Below are positions 18,332 to 27,642 of a stretch of 64,000 nt of DNA, one piece after another. The first letter of the stretch is position 1. Each line of letters begins with the position of its first letter. Below the pieces are notes generated by a model. The model did no database searches. It saw nothing but the letters and a program-made list of their open reading frames with translations, and had not been told where the DNA came from. Source of the DNA: an uncultured Lachnospiraceae bacterium. GTDB lineage: Bacteria; Bacillota; Clostridia; Lachnospirales; Lachnospiraceae. The DNA lies in contig CAKRCW010000008.1 in assembly GCA_934309145.1 (NCBI GenBank), forward strand, positions 1-64,000. The letters are read 5' to 3'. The position numbers and the translations under genes are program-made.

Positions 18332-19648
18332 ATGTCAAAAGGCAACAATGCAGGTGTCGGGAGCACCGGCATATATAACGTCAAGGAGCTTGGTATGGCA
18401 AAAACCTTACTGTTAGGCTTTCAGCACACATTCGCAATGTTTGGAGCCACGGTACTTGTTCCTATTCTGACAGGCTTAAGTGTATCAACTACACTCTTAA
18501 TGGCAGGTCTCGGAACACTTCTGTTTCATCTTATAACAGGAGGAAAGGTTCCAGCATTCCTAGGTTCATCATTTGCTTTCTTAGGAGGCTATGCAGCAGT
18601 TGCTCCACTCGAGAATGGCGTTGCAGACCCTAAACAACTTGCATATGCTTCAGGCGGTGTTGTTATAGCAGGTCTTGTTTATCTTGTAGTAGCAGGCTTA
18701 ATCAAATTATTTGGTGCAAAAAAGGTTATGAGATTTTTTCCTCCTGTAGTTACAGGACCTATCATAATTGCCATAGGACTTACACTTGCACCTTCAGCGT
18801 TAAACAACTGTGACACAAACTGGATTATAGCCTTAGTTGCCATAATCATAATTATTGTATGTAATATCTGGGGTAAGGGTATGATTAAAATCATTCCTAT
18901 AATGCTCGGAATACTCGGTGCATATGTTGTAGCTCTCATAATGGGAGAGGTTGACTTTACAACGATAAAGGAAGCTGCATGGGTAGGTATCCCTCTTAAT
19001 TCCGCAAACTTTGCAAAGTTTAACGTAAATGCGATTATCACCATAATTCCTATTTCACTTGCAACTATGATGGAACACATCGGTGATATATCTGCAATCA
19101 GTGCAACAACAAACAGAAATTATATTGCTAATCCGGGATTGCACAGAACTCTTCTCGGCGATGGTTTAGCAACCAGCATGTCAGCATTATTTGGAGGTCC
19201 TGCAAATACAACATATGGTGAAAATACCGGTGTGCTTGCACTCTCTAAGGTTTATGATCCATTAGTTATGCGAATTGCAGCAGTTATAGCAATTATACTT
19301 TCCTTCTGTCCAAAATTTGCAGCTATAGTAAGCTCTATGCCTGCCGCAGTTGTAGGTGGGGCTTCCCTCGTACTATACGGTATGATTTCTGCAATCGGTA
19401 TGAGAAATGTAGTTGAGAATAAGGTTGACTTCACAAAGAGCCGCAACCTTATAATTGCAGCTATTATCCTTGTTTGTGCACTCGGTATTGAATACAAGGA
19501 TAACCCAGGTGTAAGCTTCTCTATAGGAGAATTTAACATTGAGTTCTCAGGTCTTGCCGTTGCAGCTATAGCAGGAATTTTATTAAATGCAATTCTTCCT
19601 GGAAAGGATTACGAATTTAATACTGACGTAACTGATAATGAAGAGTAA
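18332..19648 (+). CDS. uraA: uracil permease (NCS2 family)
   Basis: 438 residues, polytopic inner-membrane protein of the nucleobase:cation symporter-2 family. The signature around the substrate site is present: EHIGDISA near residue 250 and GGPANTTYGENTG near 288, the latter close to the UraA pattern. It starts with ATG after AGAGAGG. It sits 28 nt ahead of upp, so uptake and phosphoribosylation of uracil are coupled. The specificity (uracil rather than xanthine) rests on motif and context. Confidence 0.92.
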   Translation: MSKGNNAGVGSTGIYNVKELGMAKTLLLGFQHTFAMFGATVLVPILTGLSVSTTLLMAGLGTLLFHLITGGKVPAFLGSSFAFLGGYAAVAPLENGVADPKQLAYASGGVVIAGLVYLVVAGLIKLFGAKKVMRFFPPVVTGPIIIAIGLTLAPSALNNCDTNWIIALVAIIIIIVCNIWGKGMIKIIPIMLGILGAYVVALIMGEVDFTTIKEAAWVGIPLNSANFAKFNVNAIITIIPISLATMMEHIGDISAISATTNRNYIANPGLHRTLLGDGLATSMSALFGGPANTTYGENTGVLALSKVYDPLVMRIAAVIAIILSFCPKFAAIVSSMPAAVVGGASLVLYGMISAIGMRNVVENKVDFTKSRNLIIAAIILVCALGIEYKDNPGVSFSIGEFNIEFSGLAVAAIAGILLNAILPGKDYEFNTDVTDNEE

Positions 19649-19676
19649 ATAAATTATAAGAAAAGAGGTATAAATT

Positions 19677-20309
19677 ATGTATCCAAATGTACACATCTTT
19701 GACCATCCATTAATTAAGCACAAAATATCTATGTTAAGAGATAAGAACACCGGCACAAACGAATTCCGTAAATTAACAGAGGAAATTGCCATGCTTATGG
19801 GATATGAAGCATTAAGTGATTTACCTACAGAGGAAATAGAAATTGAAACTCCTATAGAAAAATGTAAAACTCCATTCATATCAGGAAGAAAGCCTGCTGT
19901 AGTTCCAATTCTTCGTGCTGGTCTCGGTATGGTAGGCGGAATACTTGCATTAGTTCCAAGTGCAAAGGTTGGACATATAGGAATGTACAGAGACGAAGAA
20001 ACTCATCAGCCGCAGGAATATTACTGCAAGCTTCCTAGTCCTATAGACGAAAGAATAATCATTGTAACAGATCCTATGCTTGCAACTGGTGGCTCTGCTA
20101 TTGATGCAATCAATCAAATTAAATTTCATGGCGGAAAACACATCAAATTTATGTCAATTATAGCTGCACCAGAAGGCTTAAAGAGACTTGCAGAAACACA
20201 TCCTGACATCCAGATATATGTAGGACAGCTTGACCGTTGTCTTAATGAGAATGCTTATATTTGTCCTGGACTCGGAGATGCAGGAGACAGAATATTCGGT
20301 ACAAAATAG
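19677..20309 (+). CDS. upp: uracil phosphoribosyltransferase
   Basis: Converts uracil and PRPP to UMP. 210 residues, family-typical length, with the PRPP loop VTDPMLATGGSA and the C-terminal uracil-binding PGLGDAGDRIFGT. GAGG lies before the ATG. The amylase gene follows 11 nt downstream, so the three genes from uraA probably share a transcript. Confidence 0.97.
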   Translation: MYPNVHIFDHPLIKHKISMLRDKNTGTNEFRKLTEEIAMLMGYEALSDLPTEEIEIETPIEKCKTPFISGRKPAVVPILRAGLGMVGGILALVPSAKVGHIGMYRDEETHQPQEYYCKLPSPIDERIIIVTDPMLATGGSAIDAINQIKFHGGKHIKFMSIIAAPEGLKRLAETHPDIQIYVGQLDRCLNENAYICPGLGDAGDRIFGTK

Positions 20310-20320
20310 GAGGAATTATC

Positions 20321-21994
20321 ATGGCTTGGTTTGACGAGGCAGTATTTTACCACATTTATCCACTAGGTCTTACCGGTGCACCAAAGACAAACAGCTACGG
20401 AGCACCTGAGCACCGCTTAAACACACTTATACCTTGGATTTCACATATCAGAGAGATTGGCTGCAACGCCCTCTACATCGGACCGCTATTTGAGTCAGTC
20501 GGACATGGTTACGAGACAACCGATTACAAAAAGCTTGACAGCCGTCTCGGTGATAACAAGGATTTAACCAACTTCGTAGGTGAATGTCATAAGCAGGGAA
20601 TTAAGGTTATTTTAGACGGCGTATTTAATCACACAGGACGTGATTTCTTTGCATTTAAGGATATACAACAAAACAGAGAGAACTCACAATACAAGGATTG
20701 GTATTGCAATGTTAATTTCAATGGCAACAATGAGTACAATGATGGTTTCTCATACGATAACTGGGGAGGCTATAATCTCCTGGTTAAACTAAACCAGAGA
20801 AATCCTGCTGTTCGCGATTATATCTGTGATGTAATACGCTTCTGGGTAAGTGAATTTGATATAGATGGTATCAGACTTGATGCGGCAGATGTTCTTGATT
20901 TCGATTTCATGAAATCACTCAGACACGTTGCAAACGAGATTAAGCCTGATTTCTGGCTTATGGGCGAAGTAATTCACGGTGATTACAACCGCTGGGTAAA
21001 TGAAGGAACTCTTCACTCTGTAACTAATTATCAGTTGCACAAGGCTCTATACTCAGGTCATAATGACCATAATTTCTTTGAGATAGCTCACACAGTTAAG
21101 CGTCTCTATGAAATGGGCGGCAACAAACCCAACGGACTTAAGCTTTATAACTTCGTTGATAACCATGATGTCGAGAGAATATATACCAAGTTATGCAATA
21201 AGGCACACTTCGTCCCTGTTCATGTATTACTTTATACATTACCAGGTGTTCCATCTATATACTATGGTTCAGAATTTGGTATAGAGGGCAAAAAGGAGAA
21301 GTTTTCAGATGATTCTCTTCGTCCTGCACTGTCACTTGATGACTATAAGGATGCATTAACTAACAATGTATGCACCAAAACAGTCGCTGCACTCGGCTTT
21401 GCCCGTCAGAGAATAAAGGCTTTATCCTATGGTGATTACAGAGAGCTAATACTTACGAACCGTCAATATGCTTACTCAAGAAGCTTTGAGAATGAGTCTG
21501 CTATAATAACCGCTAACAATGATGACAGCTCATATGTCATGACTGTTCCAGCTGGCAATGCAGCAGTATACGTAGGTGTTTTATCCGGAGAACATGTAAC
21601 TAATAATAACGGTAATATCTCTGTAAACATTCCTGCTAACTCAGGTGATATATGGATATCAGAGGAGGAATATAACAGAATATATGATGGCTCTGATGCA
21701 GTAGCCAAGATAGTTTCTAATGATGCCGAAGTTCAGGAAGAGAACGAGAATATTACTACTGTTGAAGTAGCCCCAGAGAATATTACTACTGTTGAAACAG
21801 CCCCAGAAAACAATACATCTACTGTCGATGATTCTGCTTATAAGGCTGCATATGAAGATGGTGTGATAGCCGGCTTACACGAAGCTATAATTGCCAGAAT
21901 GGAGAAAAATGGTTTCGTAACAGATCAGATGAGACGTGATGTATACAACAACACACACCATGAATCGCTTATAAACTGGATAAAGAGCTTTTAA
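20321..21994 (+). CDS. intracellular GH13 alpha-amylase family protein
   Basis: 557 residues. The GH13 catalytic residues are visible: the nucleophile Asp in GIRLDAAD (about residue 186), the acid/base Glu in MGEVIHGD (about 213), and the third Asp in FVDNHDVE (about 288). No signal peptide is present, so it acts on cytosolic alpha-glucans such as glycogen or maltodextrin. After the barrel and a beta domain comes an acidic linker with two copies of ENITTVE-APEN and a helical C-terminal module of about 60 residues. The start at 20321 follows GGAGGAATTATC; the longer frame from 20261 lies inside upp and is rejected. Exact substrate unknown. Confidence 0.88.
   Translation: MAWFDEAVFYHIYPLGLTGAPKTNSYGAPEHRLNTLIPWISHIREIGCNALYIGPLFESVGHGYETTDYKKLDSRLGDNKDLTNFVGECHKQGIKVILDGVFNHTGRDFFAFKDIQQNRENSQYKDWYCNVNFNGNNEYNDGFSYDNWGGYNLLVKLNQRNPAVRDYICDVIRFWVSEFDIDGIRLDAADVLDFDFMKSLRHVANEIKPDFWLMGEVIHGDYNRWVNEGTLHSVTNYQLHKALYSGHNDHNFFEIAHTVKRLYEMGGNKPNGLKLYNFVDNHDVERIYTKLCNKAHFVPVHVLLYTLPGVPSIYYGSEFGIEGKKEKFSDDSLRPALSLDDYKDALTNNVCTKTVAALGFARQRIKALSYGDYRELILTNRQYAYSRSFENESAIITANNDDSSYVMTVPAGNAAVYVGVLSGEHVTNNNGNISVNIPANSGDIWISEEEYNRIYDGSDAVAKIVSNDAEVQEENENITTVEVAPENITTVETAPENNTSTVDDSAYKAAYEDGVIAGLHEAIIARMEKNGFVTDQMRRDVYNNTHHESLINWIKSF
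21746..21805 (+). repeat. two-copy 30-bp direct repeat inside the amylase linker
   Basis: Two nearly identical 30-bp units encode ENITTVEVAP and ENITTVETAP. They make up the linker between the catalytic part and the C-terminal helical module, and copy number may vary by slippage. Confidence 0.75.
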
Positions 21995-22008
21995 AACTAT
22001 CTAAAAAA

Positions 22009-22052
22009 GGAGTTGTTCGTACCAGATTTTTGTTTCTGGTACAAACAGCTCC
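22009..22052. terminator. bidirectional intrinsic terminator
   Basis: A long imperfect stem (GGAG...GTACCAG paired with CTGGTAC...CTCC) separates the convergent amylase and NUDIX genes. The minus-strand side ends in six U residues; the plus side has a weaker UUAUAUUU. Confidence 0.8.
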
Positions 22053-22068
22053 TTATATTTATGCTCTG

Positions 22069-22629
22069 TTATGCCTTGCTCCACACATAACAGTATGCCT
22101 GCGTCCTCGCTGCAAATTTCTCTGTTTTAAGGAGCTTTCTTATTTCCTCTTTGGAATACCACCTTGCATCTATTTCTTCAAGTGTTGATGTACTAGGCTT
22201 AATCTCACCTCTTGCCTTACCAACAACGCACACATTAGTTTCATTGCTAAATCCAACTGCACTATAGCTGGTTCCAATAAAATCAGTTATCTCATACAAT
22301 TCAAGTCCAGTTTCTTCCATAAGTTCACGTTTTGCACTCTGCTCTGGAACCTCACCCGGATCAATAAGTCCGGCAGGAAAATTATAAACCCATTCTCCCG
22401 GAGCCATTCTAAACTCCCTGTTAAGAAGAATTTTTTCCTCACTCTTATCTGTAGCTATAATAACTACAGCATCCGCTATTTTCCCATGTAAATCTTCAAA
22501 TGATGTTATATTGTCATTTCGGCTTATTAACTCATATACCTTCATCTGGTTGTCAACAGTCTCATAACAGGCATCATATCTTGTGATAAATCTGCCGCTT
22601 TCCCTCTTAGTTATTGATTTGAACTTCAT
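22069..22629 (-). CDS. NUDIX hydrolase (ADP-ribose pyrophosphatase-like)
   Basis: 186 residues. The NUDIX box is complete: G-5-E-7-REL-MEE-TG, reading GLIDPGE then RELMEETGL, around residues 97-119. The surrounding sequence (WVYNFPAGLIDPGE) fits the ADP-sugar pyrophosphatase branch. ATG 22629 sits nine bases after AAGGAG, better than the ATG at 22635 with only three. Precise substrate not determinable; a housecleaning role is inferred. Confidence 0.85.
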   Translation of the reverse strand: MKFKSITKRESGRFITRYDACYETVDNQMKVYELISRNDNITSFEDLHGKIADAVVIIATDKSEEKILLNREFRMAPGEWVYNFPAGLIDPGEVPEQSAKRELMEETGLELYEITDFIGTSYSAVGFSNETNVCVVGKARGEIKPSTSTLEEIDARWYSKEEIRKLLKTEKFAARTQAYCYVWSKA

Positions 22630-22653
22630 TTTCATTTACTCCTTAGTAATGTT

Positions 22654-23439
22654 TTATCCAAGTGCTACATCAAGTATCATCATAATAACAAACCCCAGTG
22701 CAAAGCCTATTGTGCCAATGTTAGAATGTTCTCCCTCCGCAGATTCAGGTATCAATTCCTCCACGACAACATATATCATTGCTCCTGCCGCAAAAGCAAG
22801 CAGATATGGCATAGCTCCCAATATATAATGCGACAGCCATATAGTTATAAGTGCTCCTATAGGTTCAACAATACCTGATAATACACCATACAGGCACGCC
22901 TTTCCCTTTCCCGCACCAGCAGCACAAACCGGCATGGAAACAATTGCTCCCTCAGGAAAATTCTGTACTGCAATACCAATTGTAAGTGCCATTGCTCCCA
23001 TAAATGTTATGGAGCTGTCCTCAGCTAACATTCCCGCAAATGTCACACCTACCGCCATTCCCTCCGGTATATTGTGTAATGTAACAGCCAGAATAAGCAT
23101 TGTAGATTTCTTAAGTGAGCTCTTTGGACCTTCTGCTTTCTCTTCATTCACGTGTAAATGTGGAATCAGTATATCTAACAGCAGAAGAAAAAATATGCCT
23201 ACAATAAAACCTATAGAGGCAGGAATAAATGACAGCTTACCCATGCCCTCATCACCCGACTGGTCTATAGCCGGTATAAGCAGTGACCACACCGAAGCTG
23301 CAACCATAATTCCCGCAGCAAATCCCGATAATGCCTTTTGAACCTTTGCATTTAACTGATTCTTCATAAACAAAACGCACATAGAACCAAGTGCAGTACC
23401 TAAAAAAGGTATCCATATTGCTAATAATACATCTCTCAT
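22654..23439 (-). CDS. ZIP family divalent metal transporter
   Basis: 261 residues, about eight membrane helices. The two metal-site helices are clear: HNIPEGMAVGV near residue 121 and NFPEGAIVSMP near 160. A cytosolic loop with HLHV and acidic residues lies between helices 3 and 4, as usual for ZIP proteins. It likely brings zinc or another divalent metal into the cell. TAGGAG precedes the ATG. It ends 24 nt before the NUDIX gene and may share its transcript. No metal-responsive operator was recognised upstream. Confidence 0.9.
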   Translation of the reverse strand: MRDVLLAIWIPFLGTALGSMCVLFMKNQLNAKVQKALSGFAAGIMVAASVWSLLIPAIDQSGDEGMGKLSFIPASIGFIVGIFFLLLLDILIPHLHVNEEKAEGPKSSLKKSTMLILAVTLHNIPEGMAVGVTFAGMLAEDSSITFMGAMALTIGIAVQNFPEGAIVSMPVCAAGAGKGKACLYGVLSGIVEPIGALITIWLSHYILGAMPYLLAFAAGAMIYVVVEELIPESAEGEHSNIGTIGFALGFVIMMILDVALG

Positions 23440-23520
23440 ACTTATCTCCTATCCATTTGTATTATCTCCTGACTCTGCGTTATAATATAATATGCCTAAA
23501 TAAAAAAGAGTTGCCGAAAA

Positions 23521-24438
23521 TCATTCAGGCATACTCTTCTTACAAACTCTTCCCTTCTCTATTAAACACACTGGCTGATATGATGTCTTTGCATGCCTTA
23601 GTCCAGGCAGCCCCATATCTTCCTCTCGGTTTATATACTTATAATCAGCTATAAGCTCACGTCTTACGAATTCTCTGTTAATCATTGCATATGCTCCCTG
23701 CACATCAGCATATGCCTTCTCGAAATTAACATCAAAGGTGTCATCAGTTATCCTTCCACCAAGCGTAAATGCGACTACCTTTCCTTCAACTCTTATTAAT
23801 GCACCTTTCATATCAAGCTCTTCTCTATGCTCTAATGCGAATTTCAGTGCACTATGCTCATAGCTCATATCATCATAAACTGCCTCATCATCCGTATCCT
23901 CATTGTTCTTAGACCAATCATCTGAAAGCTTTATACATTCCATATAATTACTGTCATCTATAGACTCATATACATAATCTGGATATCGCTCAAGAAATCT
24001 GTTAATATGATTTCTCTTTCCATGAAGCTTCTTTCCCGATAAATGTGCAAGACTTTCTGATTCATACAAGTAATCTGCACTGTCTCTGTCATAAACTATG
24101 GAATATTTATCAGGATACCACTCGTCAATCAATGAATATTGCTCTGGCGATACAAGATACAGATTAAAATCTATCCCCTGATTCTCACAATATTCTACCA
24201 GACTGTCAAATGCAGTTTTCACATCTCCCTCTCCTATAGGAAATGTAAAGCTTACCGGCTTTCCATCATTAAGTATGCAAAACACTAAGGTGTCATCTAC
24301 AATTACAAATCCTGTATTATAATGCCTGCTCCACAATATAGGATTTGCAACATTGAATTCACATTTTCTGGTTTTATTATATTTTAAATACTTATCTAAT
24401 AACTCCTTGTTATCTAATGATGGTATATATATATTCAT
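23521..24438 (-). CDS. DUF2156 protein (phosphatidylglycerol lysyltransferase C-terminal-like)
   Basis: 305 residues with the soluble GNAT-like DUF2156 fold. Visible landmarks are LSGKKLHGKRNHINRFLERYP in the middle and a C-terminal NREFVRRELI and INREEDMGLPGLR segment. Proteins of this family include the aminoacyl-lipid transferase domain of MprF, but stand-alone copies like this have no flippase and often no known role. No membrane segments. The ribosome site GGAGG is good. The acidic membrane protein gene ends 18 nt upstream, suggesting joint transcription. Confidence 0.8.
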   Translation of the reverse strand: MNIYIPSLDNKELLDKYLKYNKTRKCEFNVANPILWSRHYNTGFVIVDDTLVFCILNDGKPVSFTFPIGEGDVKTAFDSLVEYCENQGIDFNLYLVSPEQYSLIDEWYPDKYSIVYDRDSADYLYESESLAHLSGKKLHGKRNHINRFLERYPDYVYESIDDSNYMECIKLSDDWSKNNEDTDDEAVYDDMSYEHSALKFALEHREELDMKGALIRVEGKVVAFTLGGRITDDTFDVNFEKAYADVQGAYAMINREFVRRELIADYKYINREEDMGLPGLRHAKTSYQPVCLIEKGRVCKKSMPE

Positions 24439-24456
24439 ACCACGCCTCCACTGGAT

Positions 24457-25767
24457 TTATTTTCCCTCCAGAAGAACATCCACATCACTTCTACCATATT
24501 CACACAGTATGCGTCTTATCTCATTGATGGTGTACTCATCTGCGTGTATCTCAACCTTATCAAAGAGCTTATCCACATAGCCACACCACTTCTCATATAT
24601 TCTGACTAGATCCTGTGTTGTAGGTTCTTTTAATTTCTGCTGATTCATATAATTACCTGATGAAAGTATCTCCTTCATTGATATTGCCCTAGGCTCTATT
24701 CCATAGGCAATATACCTTATCTCCTCCGTCCTTACAAGAGCACAATCATACATCTCGATAAGTAAATCCTCGATGCAGTCCTTCGCTGTATCAAAATAGT
24801 GATAATACATCTCAGGTGTTTTATATGAAGGACGTTCCGCAACATCCATCTTATTAAACCAGAAGAAATCATCTGTACTAGGTACAACTGATGCCTTATG
24901 ATGTTTTCTGCTTCCCTTCTCAAATTCCTCGCTTACTCCAAACATTGTAGCAGCAGAAAATCCTGTTCCTATGCCAGCAACAGCCTCTCCAAGTGCCACA
25001 GCCTCCTTAACAGACTGATTGAGTGCCTCGTTAGTTAATCCCGTCTCTACAGGCTGTGGTGCAAAGGCTGAGTCTATAAATACTTCCTGCTGAGGTACAA
25101 ATGCCGAATCTGAACCTTCGCCAGCCATTTCTGCTGCAGTTGTATCGGCTGGTTCTTCTGTATTCACACCAACCGGCTCTGTTTCTACACTTACCTCCTC
25201 TGGTTCTTCAATGGTATCTATTTCTTCATTAGTATCTGTTTCTGCTTCCTGCTCTGTCTCTTCATTGGAATCTGTTTCTGCTTCCTGCTCTGTCTCTTCA
25301 TTGATATCTGTTTCTGTTTCCTGCTCTGTCTCTTCATTGATATCTGTTTCTGCTTCCTGCTCGGTTTCTTCACTTGTTTCTTGATCAGGTGTCTCAGCTT
25401 CAACATTATCATCATCTGTATGTTCTGATACACCATCTGTATCATCATCAAAGGTATTGACATATGTCTCATCAGATATTACAGAGCCGCCAAATGCACT
25501 GTCTATGCCTGCCTCTTTGAATATATCATCGTCCGAATTATCCTGTTCTTCAGCAATGTCCTCTTGTTCCTCTATAGCTTCTTCGCCGTCTTCATCATAT
25601 GAAGTATCTTCACCATCATCATATTCATCTTCATCATCATATTCATCATACAAATCTTCACTATTTCTTGATTTTGCTGCAATCCATGCAATAGTCAATA
25701 CAACAAGAATTATGAAAAATACAACTAATGCGATTAAATATATGGTTGCAATCATTGAACTGCTCAT
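24457..25767 (-). CDS. membrane-anchored acidic repeat protein, unknown function
   Basis: 436 residues. A single membrane segment at about residues 5-30 is followed by a basic patch (AAKSR), predicting a cytosolic body. Residues about 35-200 are extremely acidic and low complexity and include four 12-residue repeats of the form NEETEQEAETD. The C-terminal 160 residues are a compact helical-looking domain (TPEMYYHYFDTAKDC onward) with no family I recognise. The ribosome site is weak (AGGGCAG). It precedes the DUF2156 gene by 18 nt. Confidence 0.7.
   Translation of the reverse strand: MSSSMIATIYLIALVVFFIILVVLTIAWIAAKSRNSEDLYDEYDDEDEYDDGEDTSYDEDGEEAIEEQEDIAEEQDNSDDDIFKEAGIDSAFGGSVISDETYVNTFDDDTDGVSEHTDDDNVEAETPDQETSEETEQEAETDINEETEQETETDINEETEQEAETDSNEETEQEAETDTNEEIDTIEEPEEVSVETEPVGVNTEEPADTTAAEMAGEGSDSAFVPQQEVFIDSAFAPQPVETGLTNEALNQSVKEAVALGEAVAGIGTGFSAATMFGVSEEFEKGSRKHHKASVVPSTDDFFWFNKMDVAERPSYKTPEMYYHYFDTAKDCIEDLLIEMYDCALVRTEEIRYIAYGIEPRAISMKEILSSGNYMNQQKLKEPTTQDLVRIYEKWCGYVDKLFDKVEIHADEYTINEIRRILCEYGRSDVDVLLEGK
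25225..25368 (-). repeat. 36-bp tandem repeat, four units
   Basis: Four consecutive 36-bp units (starting at 25225, 25261, 25297, 25333) with few substitutions, each encoding one 12-residue acidic repeat. Being in frame, unit gain or loss would change the length of the protein spacer without breaking it. Confidence 0.9.
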
Positions 25768-25866
25768 TTATCTGCCCTGCTTTCTATAATCATAGTATCA
25801 TCTGTTATCGGTATAAATATTCCCTAGTTAGTATACTAAAATTTTTTTGAATAATCAACTATTGTG

Positions 25867-25895
25867 TTGTAAATTGAGGTTTACTTTGCTATAAT
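25867..25895 (+). promoter_or_regulatory. gltX promoter
   Basis: TTGTAA, 17 bp, TATAAT, about 33 bp before the gltX ATG. No T-box-like leader fits in this short gap. Confidence 0.65.
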
Positions 25896-25928
25896 TTCAT
25901 AAGAATTTTTTATAAGGGAGAGTTAGAA

Positions 25929-27377
25929 ATGGCAAAAATAAGAACACGTTTTGCCCCAAGTCCAACTGGCAGAATGCATGTAGGAAATCTTAGGACTGCC
26001 CTTTACGCTTATCTTATCGCTAAGCATGAAGGTGGAGATTTTATACTTAGAATAGAGGATACAGATCAGGAGCGTGAGGTTGAGGGTGCAGTTGATATTA
26101 TTTATCGCACACTTGCCAAAACCGGTCTTGTACATGATGAAGGTCCTGACAAGGATGGCGGCTGTGGTCCATATGTACAGAGTGAGCGTCAGGCACAGGG
26201 AATATACCTTAAGTACGCTAAAGAATTAATTGATAAGGGCGAGGCATACTACTGTTTCTGTGATGAGGAGCGTCTTTCAAGCCTTGTAACAGAGTTCGAG
26301 GGTAAGACCATTACAAGATATGACAAGCACTGTCTCCATCTTTCCAAGGAGGAAATAGAGGCAAATCTTGCTGCCGGCAAGCCATATGTAATCAGACAGA
26401 ACAATCCTCTTACAGGAACAACTACATTTCAGGATGAATTATATGGTGACATAACTGTATCTAACGAGGAGCTTGACGATATGATTCTTATTAAATCCGA
26501 TGGTTTTCCAACATATAACTTTGCTAATGTTGTAGATGACCATCTCATGGGAATCACTCATGTAGTAAGAGGAAATGAGTATCTGTCTTCTTCACCAAAA
26601 TACAATCGTCTCTATGAGGCATTTGGATGGGAGATTCCTACTTATATTCATTGTCCCCTTATAACTGATGAGGAGCACAAAAAGTTAAGTAAGAGAAGCG
26701 GACATTCTTCATTTGAAGATTTATTAGATCAGGGCTTTCTAACAGAGGCTATTATCAATTTTGTGGCCTTACTTGGATGGTGCCCAGAGGATAACAGAGA
26801 GATATTCTCTCTTGATGAGCTTATCTCGGCCTTTAATTATAAGAATATGTCAAAATCACCTGCTGTACTTGATATGACTAAGTTAAAGTGGATGAATGGT
26901 GAATATATAAAGGCTATGGATGATGATAAGTTCTTTGAGATAGCACTTCCTTACATCAGGGAGGTTATCACAAAGGATTACGATTTGAAGAAAATTGCCG
27001 CTATGGTTAAAACCCGTATTGAGGTACTTCCTGATATTAAGGAGCATATTGATTTCTTCGAAAGTGTACCTGATTATTCAGTTGGCCTCTACACTCACAA
27101 GAAGATGAAAACCAATCCTGAGAATTCTCTTGTTCTTCTCACAGAGGTTCTCCCTGTACTTGAGGCACAGGATGACTTTAGCAATGATGCTTTATTCGAG
27201 ACACTTCAGGCATTCGGCAAGGATCACGAATATAAGACCGGATATATTATGTGGCCTCTCAGAACAGCTATGTCAGGCAAGCAGACAACCCCTGGAGGAG
27301 CAACAGAGCTTATGTCGGTTCTCGGTAAGGATGAGTCTATAAAGCGTATTAAGGCAGCTATAGAAAAGCTTAGCTAA
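25929..27377 (+). CDS. gltX: glutamyl-tRNA synthetase
   Basis: Class I aminoacyl-tRNA synthetase of 482 residues. The HIGH-equivalent motif reads PSPTGRMHVGN at the N-terminus and the KMSKS-equivalent reads KLSKRSG near residue 255. Since GatCAB is present in the window, this enzyme may be non-discriminating and also charge tRNA-Gln, which is the usual arrangement in Bacillota, but the sequence alone does not prove it. The gene is monocistronic between its own promoter and the terminator at 27387. Confidence 0.96.
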   Translation: MAKIRTRFAPSPTGRMHVGNLRTALYAYLIAKHEGGDFILRIEDTDQEREVEGAVDIIYRTLAKTGLVHDEGPDKDGGCGPYVQSERQAQGIYLKYAKELIDKGEAYYCFCDEERLSSLVTEFEGKTITRYDKHCLHLSKEEIEANLAAGKPYVIRQNNPLTGTTTFQDELYGDITVSNEELDDMILIKSDGFPTYNFANVVDDHLMGITHVVRGNEYLSSSPKYNRLYEAFGWEIPTYIHCPLITDEEHKKLSKRSGHSSFEDLLDQGFLTEAIINFVALLGWCPEDNREIFSLDELISAFNYKNMSKSPAVLDMTKLKWMNGEYIKAMDDDKFFEIALPYIREVITKDYDLKKIAAMVKTRIEVLPDIKEHIDFFESVPDYSVGLYTHKKMKTNPENSLVLLTEVLPVLEAQDDFSNDALFETLQAFGKDHEYKTGYIMWPLRTAMSGKQTTPGGATELMSVLGKDESIKRIKAAIEKLS

Positions 27378-27386
27378 AAACAAAAA

Positions 27387-27443
27387 AGGCGGCAGCATTT
27401 GTTACAGTTAATAATTAATCTGTATCAATGTTACCGTCTTTTT
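27387..27443. terminator. bidirectional terminator between gltX and the gltS operon
   Basis: AGGCGG pairs with CCGTCT at the base of an imperfect long stem; five U residues follow on the plus strand and six on the minus strand. It serves both convergent units. Confidence 0.75.
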
Positions 27444-27453
27444 ATTTTATAAT

Positions 27454-27624
27454 CTATTTATTCTTCTTAACATGAATCTCTGGAATTGCAACTGAATCAT
27501 AGTTTACAGAGGGTTTATTATCTGTCTCACTGTCATCACTTTTTGTCTTGCCAATATGAACCTCCGGTATTGCGAGATTGTCAAATGATAAATTGTACTC
27601 ATGGTGCTTTGATTTCTTTTCCAT
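27454..27624 (-). CDS. 56-residue micro-protein with an internal twofold repeat
   Basis: Hydrophilic, no membrane segment. An 11-residue motif of the form [FY]D[NS][LV]AIPE[VI]H[IV] occurs at residues 14-24 and again at 42-52, separated by an acidic linker. Start at 27624 is set by GGAGG six bases upstream; an earlier in-frame ATG overlaps that site. It follows gltS by 18 nt and is the last gene before the terminator, so it belongs to the TAXI-gltS transcript. I do not recognise the family; a small partner of the transporter is one possibility. Confidence 0.65.
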   Translation of the reverse strand: MEKKSKHHEYNLSFDNLAIPEVHIGKTKSDDSETDNKPSVNYDSVAIPEIHVKKNK

Positions 27625-27642
27625 AATATTCCTCCACATATC

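Noticed and set aside
20261..20320. Longer start for the amylase gene
   Set aside because: Lies inside upp and before a clear GGAGG at 20308-20312; the ATG at 20321 is correct.
25218..25472. 84-codon frame with repeated MKRQSRKQKQI
   Set aside because: An alternative-frame reading of the 36-bp repeat inside the acidic protein gene.
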